From NCBI GenBank assembly GCA_033964015.1, contig CM066922.1, positions 25,910,961 to 25,974,960 of the forward strand: a DNA stretch of 64,000 bases, in the 5' to 3' direction. Within the stretch, counting starts at the first letter, position 1. The number at the start of each line of letters is the position of its first letter. This stretch comes from Scolanthus callimorphus (Eukaryota > Cnidaria > Anthozoa > Actiniaria > Edwardsiidae). Shown here one piece after another: positions 11,633-23,600 of the stretch. The translations under genes and the position numbers were made by a program. The notes below the pieces were generated by a model, which worked only from the letters and a program-made list of their open reading frames with translations, ran no database searches and was not told the origin of the DNA.

Positions 11633-14600
11633 TTGATTATTCAAACCTTAGGAGCATTTACAATAACTATAAATGACTGAATTATAGATTACATTATAAT
11701 ATAATAGTTGCGCCAATAAATTACATAATAAATAATTATTTCAAGTATTTCAAGGTTATAAAATTTCTTAACCTGTCAGTTTTTGTAAGAATTGGATGGC
11801 GAGAGCAATTTGAGTTTGAATATCCTTGCCTGAATAATTAATTAGTTCTAAATGCATTTTCAGTTGACATTTTGTTAAATTTAACCCTCTTCTTTTCATG
11901 AAGAGTTTAATCCTTTCAGTTTGAAAATAGCTACTTTTTAATAAAAAATAGTGTCTGTTATAGCGGCATAGCCACAATTTTGCCAAAGGGGGGCCTAGAG
12001 AGGGAGGGCTTTTGGTTGCTATTTTCTCTATATATTTAGTATTTGTCCCATTTGTTTTCAGTATGTTTACTGATAATTTTAGTTGAAATATATTGTAATT
12101 ATTTATTATGATAACATGTTTTTACTATTTTATTGTTGTAGTGGTTTTTATTTTTTATCAAATTTTTATTATTGTTTTTTAAGTCAGCTACTTGTAAAGC
12201 CCCTAGAACATATATGTATAGGCGCTATATAAATTATTATTATTATTACTAGTTGTAGCTCTCGCTAAGGGGAGAGGTCAAAACATCCGTACCAGCTGGT
12301 ACCCTTGAGCCTGACGGATTGAATCAACGAGATGATACTTCATTTTAGGTTATATTGTATTTATTGTTTCTTTGTATTTTCCTTTAATTTTTATATTGTT
12401 ATATCTCTTATCTAGTGTAATATCACACACGTCATCATCATCATTACTTTTATTGTATCACGTTTCACCTTATATATAAGCCTATCATGCCATTATGTAT
12501 TCACAGTACCTGAAGAAGGCTGGTTTGGCCAGCCGAAATATTGTACTAAAATACAACTAAAACCTACGTTGTAACGCCGACTTTTCTTATTTTATTAAAT
12601 TTTATTAATCTTACTGTCGGCTAGACCGTTAATTGGTCCAGCGTAAACCAACGAGTTGAGTCCGTCAAGTGGTTCGTCCTTCATTTAGTACAATAAAATA
12701 AGGTACCCCTAGATCATGCCCTGAGAAAATTACGTCTGAAAAAGGGGTATTGGGTACCTAAGGGGGTAGATGCCAGTACCCACCACCTCGCCTGAACAAA
12801 TTGGGCACCATTCGAGTACAAGTGTTTTGACCTCTTCCCTAAAAGTGCCAATGTGTGGTTCCAGAAAATATCCCCCCCCCCCGGAAGGCGGTTCAGAAAT
12901 GACCCCCCACCCCCCTGGAATTTCCGATTTGGGTACCTGTTTGTGACCCCCCCCCCCCCCCCCCCCCCCCCCCACCCCTCTGGAATTTCCGCACATATAA
13001 ATTTACCCCCACCCCCCTCTGGAAATTTCGATGTCGGGAAAAACGTCGAAATCGACTATGGCGTATACGGAGTATAATAGAGTAGTCAAGTGATGACGTC
13101 ACAAAAAACAAATTTTCGATTTAGCAATATTTGTCCTTGGATTTGGAAAGAGCATAATAAATGAATGCTACACACCAAAATTGAGGCAAATCGGTTGAAA
13201 CGCGACCGAGATATGGCCCCCTGAACACATAATTTTCTTTAAGAAATCACTGTATTTTTGGTTGCGTTCATAAAGTTTTGAACGCAGTCCAAAACACAGT
13301 GATTTGTTAAAGAAAATTGTGTATTCAGGTGGCCATATCTTGGTCGCGTTTCAACCGATTTGCCTCATTTTTAACTCGTGGGTTACTATGGTAACCCCGA
13401 GTTGTAGTGGGGACCCGATGTCACTCACTCCGGTGTAAACTTTTTACATTAGCATAATTAGCATAATTGATTATTTGTTTAGTTATGTGTTCATTTTACC
13501 TACCCCTCCCTCGAAACATTCGCTTATCTTTTCGCTCCCCCATCCACTTTGCCGTCGGTCACCCATCCAAATACTAACCCTGCCGGATCGTGCTTAACTT
13601 TAAAAGATTGCCCGAGTCACGCGCTTACCAACTGCGCCACGGGGACTTCGTGACGTAATCACTCAGGAAAAACTGATTTATAGCGGAGCTCCTGCGCGGG
13701 CCGAAGGCCCGCGCAAGCGGAGCACCATACCTAAGGAAAAAACGTATAGTATACTATCAAGTTGATTTTTGAACGTCACGGGCATTATGGATCATTTTGA
13801 TGACGTCATTGATGACGTAAGGGCATGTGACCTTGGTGTAGAGTTCCTCTTATGGTCTTTGAAAGTTTGTCCAAGTTTGGCTTCTATAGAAGCTACCCTT
13901 CGGGAGATATGATTTTTTCTTTATTTTTCTGGTATTAAACCTATAGCGTACGCCGTCCGTCCGTCCGTCCGTCCGTCGTCCGTCCGTCGTCCGTCCGTGT
14001 ACACATGGGAACCCTGTGGTATGCAAAGAAAAAATTATATCTCCTCATAGGAACATGCTAAGACAACCATACTTGGGATATTTTGTCTATGCCACAAGGG
14101 GGGTGCTGTAACACGGACACGTGATGTGACGTCATCGATGACGTCATCAGTGATTGAAAAATTAATATCTCGTGAAGGGAAGACTCTAAAACAACCAAAC
14201 TTTGGTAGTGTAGTCTAGGTCACCAGGTGAACGAAATGAAGTGGTCACGTGATATGACGTCATCGATGACGTCATCAGAGATTGAAAAATTAATATCTCG
14301 TGAAGGGAAGACTCTAAGACAACCAAACTTGGGTAGTGTAGTCTAGGTCACCAGGTGAACGAAATGAAGTGGTCACGTGATATGACGTCATCGATGACGT
14401 CATCAGAGATTGAAAAATTAATAACCCGTGAAGGGAAAACTCTAAAACAACCAAACATGGGTAGTGTAGTCTAGGTCACTAGATGAGCGAAATGAAGTGG
14501 TCACGTGATGTGACGTCATCAATGACGTCATCTATGCTTGAAAAATCAATATCTCGTGAAGGGAAGACTCTAAAACAACCAAACTTGGGTAGTGTAGTCT

Positions 14601-17600
14601 AGGCCATCAGATGAGCGAAATGAGGTGGTCACGTGATATGACGTCATCGATGACGTCATCTATGCTTGAAAAATCAATATCTCGTGAAGGGAAGACTCTA
14701 AGACAACCAAACTTGGGTAGTGTTGTCTAGGCCACCAGATGAGCGAAATGAGGTGGTCACGTGATATGACGTCATCGATGACGTCATCTATGCTTGAAAA
14801 ATCAATATCTCGTGAAGGGAAGACTCTAAGACAACCAAACTTGGGTAGTGTAGTCTAGGCCACCAGATGAGCGAAACGAGGTGGTCACGTGATATGACGG
14901 CATCGATGACGTCATATATGTTTGAAAAATTAATATCTCGTGAAGGGAAGACTCGAAAACAACCAAACATTGGTAGTGTAGTCTAGGTCACTAGATGAGT
15001 GAAATGAAGTGGCCACGTGATATGACGTCATCGATGACGTCATCTATGCTTGAAAAAATAATATCTCGTGAAGGTAAGACTCACATGGGAATCCCTTTCA
15101 TTCACACAGAAAATTTTATAACCAGGAGCTCCGCTTTTAGCCAGTGGCTAAATCTATATTATGTGTCAAACGTCCCAGCGCAGGTTCTCTGTCTCATAAT
15201 CTCTCACAAGTTCACTGTGTTTTGAACGGCTTAAAATTAATCTTAAGTTGACTATGTACGAATTCGAACAATATTCGACCGATGTGTATGCTCTCATGAC
15301 CGTGAGATACGAATCTCCGATGTGAATGCTCATGAACGTGAGATACGAATCTCGCAAACTTCGCCGGCAAACTTCAGGTTCACTCAGTTCACTGTCTCGC
15401 AAGTTAACTGTTCACTGGACTTATATCTTCCCTAAAGCCGAAAATCACGACTTTTACTCATCGAACATTGTTGTTGTGATGCTAATGTCTTTGCCAATGA
15501 ATCGTATCCCGTCAACGGTTTCAGTTCGCGGCTTGAAATTACTCTTACTACGAGACTCGTGTTTTAAAGTGCCGAGAATCTGCCAGCTGCCGCACTCTCG
15601 CCACTGTTGTCACGCCGAAGGTTATAAAATATTTTTTGGAATCTTAGTAGTGGTTATGACTCATTATTATCACTACGCGCGGTACTCTGACAGGAATTAA
15701 GAAGCGATTCATCGCCAAATCACACCGGTGAGCAGAAACCTCAACAACAACAAGCTTAGTCTCATGTTCGAAGCGAAGGCGAACAAGTTGTTTACTAGAA
15801 AAAGAAAATATTGTGGAACCGAAACATAAACTCGCTATCAGTCTGGGAAACAAGTGAAACAGTACTTAATTCGACAACCACGGACAGAACACCGACGAAA
15901 AATGGAGGGCTCCGGAGATATTGGTTGAATTTATCTGTTTTTTTTTTTTTTGGTGTGCTTTCGTTTCGAGGACGGGAGGGATGGCGAGAGCTGACTAGAA
16001 GTAACTAAGCCTACAAAAAAGCAGTTAAAAAACATTTGCCATGTTTTCATTTGTATTCCCTAACATGATTTTTGTCGGGCATATAGTTGATTTGTGTCCC
16101 TCGTAGCATGCTACTCGGGCCCCAGACGTCCGCGGAGTTCAACCTTGAGGTCAACACATTTCTTCTTTTTCTTTTTTAAAATCCTTTAGATAAAAAAAAA
16201 TGATGTTCTCGAGAACAATATTGAAATACTTTTAGGCCGGGTTTTTTTCACTTTCAAGGAAAAATCCAGCTTTCAAAATCGCGCCAAAAGTTGGGAGCAC
16301 TGAAGCTCCAATTAGCTCATACATTTACTGTGGATTGAAAACGCCCGATTTTAATATTCAGCAATAATTAATTTTTAACTCTGCTGGATTCAAAATGTTA
16401 ACATTGGAACTGGCTTATACCCGTCCGTTTCCACAGACAGAATGTTATTTTTTCTTTTTTCCCGGGGGGATGGGGGGGGGGGATGGGGGGGGGGGGGGGT
16501 TCTCCCATGTTTTTGGGGCGGGGGTGCTCGTCGGGAACTTCTATTTTACCCCCAAAAGGTACCAACAAGACGATTTTTCCCTCGTAATTTTCTCTTGTAT
16601 TTTTGAGAGCGAAAATACGTCTGAATTCAGGCTTCAGACAAGCGTGATTTGCTAGAACGGACCCCTAACTGGTACCCATCTTTAAAAAATTTAAAGTTTT
16701 CAATTTTACCCCTCAAAGGCACTACGACGAGCACCCCCCCGCCCCAAAAATATTGGAGTCCCCCCCCCCCCACCCCCTGGATTTTTTCCGGGAAATTTCA
16801 TTTTTTTTAATGAGCAACCCCACCTATTCAATATGAGAGCCTTCCCCGCCCTGTCCTCTTCACTCTTCATTACCCACGAGTTGGCGATAGCTATAGCTTT
16901 GATTTGCATCCGATTCTCTTTCCACTTTGTCTTTCATTATTCAAGATTTCTCAAATTTATGACGTCACACTTGAGTACTCTATTGCGAAAGCGCGTTCCG
17001 AATAGTTGTAACAATATTTTCTAGTCATGCTTTAGGCACTTACTAATTGCGAACAGTGCAAAATCTTAGCTTTCAACGTTTCAAAATTAGAAGTGTAAGA
17101 GTGTTGCTATTTGCGTAAATATTGCGTTCTTGGCAAACACCAATGCACAAACTTTTTAGACAGAAAGTCGATAAATATATTAGTGAAAATGTAACCTGAA
17201 CTGGTCTCGTTTTACAAAAAAAATAACAATAAAAATAGATTGCAAAATTATAGAATAAAGCAAGGATTAACTGGTGCGCAAATTTCAGGGAAACCATTCA
17301 GTTGTTATTATTCCCTTGGGAGACATGATCGTGAAAACTGTCACGCTTGATTGGTTTCTGAACGTTGTGGTGCCCAGCTGTCTTGGGACGCGTTAGTTCA
17401 TGTTATAGCCAGCGAAAAATTAATTCGTTGAGCAGAATCTTTCATTCTAGACTATTGACAGGGAAATAAATTTGTGAATACTTGGGCTTTAAGACAAGAA
17501 AGCCAAATCGCAGTTTCCTTAGGTGCAAATAACTAGTTTTCTCGGAACGTGTATACGTCCCTTCAACGAACTTTGCGCGGAGGATAGACAACGAAAATGC

Positions 17601-20600
17601 TTCTTTAATAGCAGTTTCGCTTCAGAGAAAAGAGAGATTTTTAAATGTCAAAACACAGAAGTTAATTTTACTATATTAAATGTGATTAATTTATTGTAGA
17701 AAGCGTGAACAACGTTTCTTCACGAAAAAAACAAACATTCACGCAAAACTGAGCGCGTTTCCGACTACCCCTCTGGAATTTCCTAGGCCTTTGACCCTCC
17801 CACCCCTCTAGAATTTCCAAACCCTTCCGTGGGGGGGGGGGGGGGATGGATATTTTCTGGAACCACACAATGAGCAATTTATAAGTGAATCATGTCTCAT
17901 TGATCCGCAAAGCGTTAGCATCACGCGGACTATATTTGCCACTTTAGGGACAAATATCTACCTCTAAATTTCATGCATGTAAAGGTTGCATTTCCATGAG
18001 CATATGAACAAGCTAAATCACTGTGATAGCAATGATTGTATAATAATAACAGCGCGAGAAATATATACAAACACGGCGTTTGCTACACGGGCCCACTTCA
18101 GCTAGAAGTGGACCAGGGGTCAAATAGTAGATTTCTCTTCTGATACTGATAGTGCTCAAGTATTTGGTTACCACTTGAATAATAATGCCCTTTCAAAATC
18201 CTGGTACACTTTTATTGGCTAGTGGTTACACCACTCTGAACTCGAGAATTTTCTCCTCGCACGGCTCTACTAGTTGTAGCTCTCGCTAAAAGTGCCAACG
18301 AGCAATAGAACAGTGAATCCTGTTTTGCCTTTCTGAAAATATAAGTACCTCTGACTCACTGACGCACTAATTTAATTTGGCCGACTGTAGGTTAAGAGAC
18401 AAATATCTACCTCTAAATTTCATACACGTAAAGGTTGCATTTCCATGAGCATATGAACAAGCTAAATCATTGTGATAGCAATGACTGTGTAATAACAACA
18501 GCGCGAGAAATATATACAAACACAGCATCGCGGCGTTGGCTCAGAAGTTGACGAGGGGTCAAATAGTAGATTTCTCTTCTGATGCTCTTTCGAAATCCTG
18601 GCACTCTGATTGGCTAGTGGTTACACCACTCTGAACTCGCCTCCTGGCTCGGCTGCTCGTTGGCAATAATGCTGCCGCCTCGCAGCCTCGCCTCTTGGCT
18701 CGTTGGCAATTATATTATCATGAGTAGTAGTAAGTATTTCATATTTCATAGAGGCGGGCTTGGTTCATAACTGTATGTAACAAAACATGTTTTGCCTTGA
18801 ACCTATAATGTGTAAACCGTCAATCAATTAATTACCCCATCCCCTCCCCCCCAGAATTATTAAATAGAAAAAGAGAGTTAGTAGATTAGCCCCAAAGGTT
18901 GCAAATTTACTACAGTTTACAAATAAATATGGGGGGTTAGGGGGTGATAAAATGAAAACCTTTGGAGCTATTGGGATATTTCTGACTCTATGGTGAATGC
19001 GTAGATGAATTCTCGTAAGAATCTACATGCGAAAGGGATATAGGAGCAACGGACCGCCGGTAATATCAGTGTATTGAAAAGTCTAGTTAACCATCAGTTT
19101 TGATTTCAAATGAGAAAAAATGCACTTAAACAAAGCCATTACAGCTAAAATCGTTGCATCGCAACCCGGGTTTTCAAAACATGGATTTGTTTTTGGCTTT
19201 GCTGTTCTGCCAGTCAAATCTTTTGAACCAATCAGATTATTGCTCTGTTTTTCCTAGTGCAGTCGCCTGGCTTTCCGTCGCAACATGTCTGGTTTTAATT
19301 AAGAGGGAAGCCAGGTTGACTGCACTAGGCGAAACAGGGCAACCTACCCCTCTGGGATTTCCCATTTCCTTCCATGGGAGAGATATGGACTTTTTATGGC
19401 ATCACACATGGAAGAATAGAGTGTACAAGCTTCTAGAAAAAAAGTGGCTGGTTTTTGGTAGGAGTATAACATCTAGAGGGAGAGTTTATTTTCACCTTTT
19501 GCAGCCAGACATTGGGGAAGGGGGTGCTTCAAGTTTAAAATGGTAGGGATGATCATCTGGACTCCCAAATTTCCACCCTAAAAATACTTTGTTAGAAAAC
19601 AAATTCACCCCTGACTACCATTTTAGCTCAAATAACCCCTAAAAAATACCTGATTTTTTTTTTCAGCATACCGTTTTCGTTCAAAGAACCCTAAAAATAC
19701 TGGATCACCATTTTCAAGCCCCCAAAAAATAAGACAATCATACCTACCATCAAAATATAGGGAGTACCCCACCCGGGAGACAGACACTGAATTACAGGCG
19801 AGAAAACGCGTTAGTTTGGACATGGTCTAATATTGCCCGAAAATACAATTTATTCCTTCTCTAAACAAACTGCAAGTACAAGTGATTGCCCAGATTCAGA
19901 CTTAGGGATATGACTTTGGGATAATATTTGTCATTAGAGCCTTTTACATTTTCTGGCTTCCTTTACCGGCAGCTCTAAAGTTCCAAACTTGCCACTTTAC
20001 AAAGTTCAAAGTTCGCCACATAGCTCCAATTCTAAGAGAACCGAGGCTCATTATTTTGCTGACAGCAACGTAAGCTCGTCGATCATGTTGTTTTAAGTCA
20101 ATGGAAATAAGGTTAATGAAATTCACTTCTAACTTTGAATTTTGTTGATGCGAACTTGTAAAATGGGAAGTTTGGAACTTCAGCACGAATTTCAGAAGTT
20201 CGCACCAAATTTTGTAAAATATTTCTGTAAAGAAAAAGTGAATCCAAAATCATAAATACCTATTTTTGCGGCTTCTTCTCCAGAGCTTAACGCTATACGG
20301 AACTTTTTAACATCAAACGTAACTACATTTCTTGTCATATTCAAATCCTAGATGTCCTAGAAATAGCTTATACTGAAACTTAATACAGGTCTGAAAGCAC
20401 TCCATTCCCAAGTCATCCTGTTTTTCCTGTTTTACCCACGATAAAAGAAAGCTCCCTGCGTCTGAGAAACCATCGTAGTCAGCTTTCTATAGCTTTCTAT
20501 AGTCAATGCTGGGGTTGTTGTTTAGATATCATTAAAATGTCTTATTAAAATATAGTCTAGAATTTCTTAGTGTATTAATCTCAATGGGCAGATTTAAAAT

Positions 20601-23600
20601 CCCCCCTCGCCCAAATAATAACACCAAAACGCAATCATAATTTGATAAGCTCTACACATAGAGGATATTACACGGTGGCGCGAAGATATGATTTTTTTTT
20701 TCGAGTGGCAAGAACAATATTTTACAAATGATCGCAGCGAATGAGTAAAATATTGTTTTTCACACGAGAAAATAAAACTCATATCTTCAAGCCACCGTGT
20801 AATTTTCTTTTTATTATATAGACAAACCAGAAAAAAAATTTCCAATTTGATTTCCAAGCACTTTTGTTTTGACCGATATCCTCACTAGTCAGGATATGGA
20901 AAATATGTCACTGAGGAACCGGATGTAGCTTCGTATGAGATCTACGAGTGGCGTATTTCCCAGTAAAACACTCGTGTCTATATTTAAGCAATAAAAGTAC
21001 TTTCCGCGTGCTCTCTGCTTTCTTACAAACACGAGGGAGATGTTGGGAGAACTGATCAAAACTTTTCGGCTCGACCAACATTCCCCGAGTGTTTATAAGA
21101 AACCAGAGAGCACGCAGAAAGTATTTTATTGCTTTTAGAAAATAACATATACACGCGCGACAGCGTTGCGTCACAATCGTGTTTCTCAGGTCTCTTACAA
21201 ACACGCTTTTTAACCAATCAGAATGCGCACATTCACAATACAACATAGGTGTTATTTTCTAAAATAAATTAAAATATTTCTGTCATATTCTATCTTCCAT
21301 AGGGTGGTCAGATTGGAGCCTTTGTAACTGGTGTGTGGTTGGCTCAACTCGGACAAGAATAACTGTAGTTGAAAGAGATCAACAATGGGGGGGAACATGT
21401 AATGGCCACCCTAATACACAAACAGAAGACTGTGGCAGCAAACCGAATGGAGGATGCACTGGCCCTGGGGCTATATGTTCCTCTGGACAGGATTCTTCTA
21501 TATGTAGTTGTTCTCCAGGATATACCCTTCATTCCATTAGTAAGCTAATACATGCGATTCCACAAAAAATCCACACCCTCCCATGGGAAAAGGAAATTCT
21601 AAATAGTGGATAGGGGGCAGGGCTGGAAATTAAAAAAACGTTAAGTCGAAATTAGCGACTAGTTCTTAACTTTTAGTCGCAAAATTGTAATCGTTTGAAA
21701 CATAGTGATGGCGCTACACGACAATTGTCAACACTAAACTTGGGATTCTTTCAGCAAATATTGCTAAAGGATTTGGTCCCTAATTTTCGACTACATCTAT
21801 TTTTTGAAGTAGCAAAAAGGGAGAATTGAGTCGCAAAGTGAGTCATGCAGGCGCAATTTCCAGCCCTGGTAGGGGGTCAATTTGCAATTTCATGCCTTCC
21901 ATAGAATCACTGTTCTTTAGAGGAATTCCAGAGGGGTTTAGACTATATCTCAACTTTGATGGCTGGTCACATGGCTGGTCACAGTCACATTGTGTTACTT
22001 AACCAGCTATGCCTCCCCCCCCCCCCCCCCCCCCCCACCGCCCCCCATCAGGGCAGAGGTGGCGGTGGGGGCAATACTCCCTCTTATTTCCCATGCAATC
22101 ACTGTATTCCTCACTGGAAATTCTAGGGGGCTGAGGGGGGCCCCTTGGGGATTCTACGGGGTACGAATGGTAGGGATGGCCTTCGCAAATTCCTGAAAAA
22201 AAAAAGAAATACCAAGCAAAAAAATTCAACCGCCCTAAAAATACTCCTTAGTCAAAACTTGCACTAAGAAATACCGATTTTCAAGTACACTGCTGTTTAT
22301 ATTGACATATATTAAATATGAGGGTGTTCACTCGAGTCGGTTTCTACGTTGTAGCTTGGTTTAACAGGGAATTTCTGTAACTCAGCCATGGGAAAAGCTG
22401 AATTTTCTAAGGCACACGCATCGGAAGTGTTCGGAATTCACATGGATAGCCATGGGAAATCTGAACACTTCCCATTAAAGGGGCCACGATTTTGAGGCAA
22501 ATTTAGGCTGCTTAAATGTAGTCACATTTAAACGAAATGATCAAAATAATCATCTAGGTTTGTTAAATAATGACCTTTCAACTGCTAGATGAGCGAAAAT
22601 TTGGAGTGTTTCCGTGTGTTAACGAGCGGATGGAATTGGATTGCGAAATGACATTTTTGATTTCTTACCAGGCTGAACTGTTTTCAAACTTGGAAATTTG
22701 ATAGCGAAAGCTAGAAAATCCTATGTAAGAATGCCTATATAATGCAAGTTTAAGTTCCTTTTTCTTTATAACACTAAATAATAGTATGATCTTGAGTTGT
22801 TTTCGTAGATCCCATATTTTTTGGTCGGGGATGATCGTCGGAAATTTTCAGTTTCACCTCTAAAAGATACCAAACATGGCGGGCCATAGCGTGGCTCAAA
22901 AAAATTATTACCCTAAAACATGAGGTCTTATGTGCCAAGTAGGCGCGAAGGACACAGGTAACAGGGGAAAAATACCCATGAAGACATTTCCGTGTTTGTT
23001 TCTAATTCATCGTCTTCTCATCGAATAATCTCTCTTTCTTACACGGTTTTTAGAAGCACCATCATGAGAAAAAGCAATTTGGACACAGTTTCGGCCCTAA
23101 CAGATACCAATCTGCCTAAAATTTTAATAAATTATAATAGGCGCCGCCCCGAATAGACGCCGCATCTACGGCGCGGCGTTTATTTGAGGAAAAAATAATA
23201 TATGCCAAATCCTGAAGAACAAATATATCACAACTTTAAACCAGCAATGGAAATTTTATAGGAACACGAAAGTACAAAGTGACTGTACTTTTCTACTCTT
23301 GCGTTAAGTCCTCTTCCAAGAATTCTCAGTGTGATATAACTTGGTACAAACGATTGCATATTAACTCATGCGCCAAAAGCAATGGGCCATGCCATTAGGC
23401 GGTTACCGAAATTTGTGTAGCTTTATTGACACTAAGAATCGAAATCGATTAATCAAGCGGCTTGTTACAACAAAACAGGAACTGGCCGCACTGAAGAATT
23501 TGCCTTTTTTAAATAACCGCGCGCTTTCTAAAAAAGTTCCAAGAACACTTAGTTTTTGTCATGTCTCGGTGGTAACATCGTGTTTGAGCCCCAGTTGTGA

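Larger units (their letters stand above)
13681..15162 (+). mobile_element. Helentron-like non-autonomous element, copy A
   Basis: The left end is TAGCGGAGCTCC followed by a GGGCCGAAGGCCC hairpin and GCGGAGCACCATA. Then come a (GTCC)n microsatellite (13952-13998), an eight-copy array of a 128-bp unit, and a right end of GGAGCTCCGC plus the palindrome TTAGCCAGTGGCTAA and ATCTATATTA. Copies B (27623-28731, reversed) and C (59203-61532) share both ends and the order. Terminal palindromes, core tandem repeats and a microsatellite with no protein are the plan of HINE/DINE-1-type Helentron derivatives; that family placement is inference. Confidence 0.7.
9527..21302. other. Intron 1 (long, repeat-filled)
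   Basis: It spans the 1b donor to the exon 2 acceptor. It holds hairpin elements (10491-10912), LINE-like tails (about 12000-12600), a tRNA/5S-type SINE (about 13540-13650), a Helentron-like element (13681-15162), C/G-tract foldbacks (16440-16800, 17760-17870), a direct duplication (17940-18665) and other TIR elements. I see no exon of the gene in it. 15163-16440 and 19350-20660 show nothing I can name. Confidence 0.7.

Noticed and set aside
12853..13077. Proline-rich frame
   Set aside because: Produced by C tracts in a degenerate repeat.
13558..13600. Functional 5S rRNA gene
   Set aside because: Only about 43 bp of 5S-like sequence, fused to a tRNA-like head and lacking the rest of 5S.
14100..15085. 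CRISPR-like appearance of regular repeats
   Set aside because: The unit is continuous with no unique spacers, the DNA is from an animal, and there are no cas genes.
19154..19546. 130-aa open frame
   Set aside because: Its first half is the family B transposon end, which is non-coding in the other copies.
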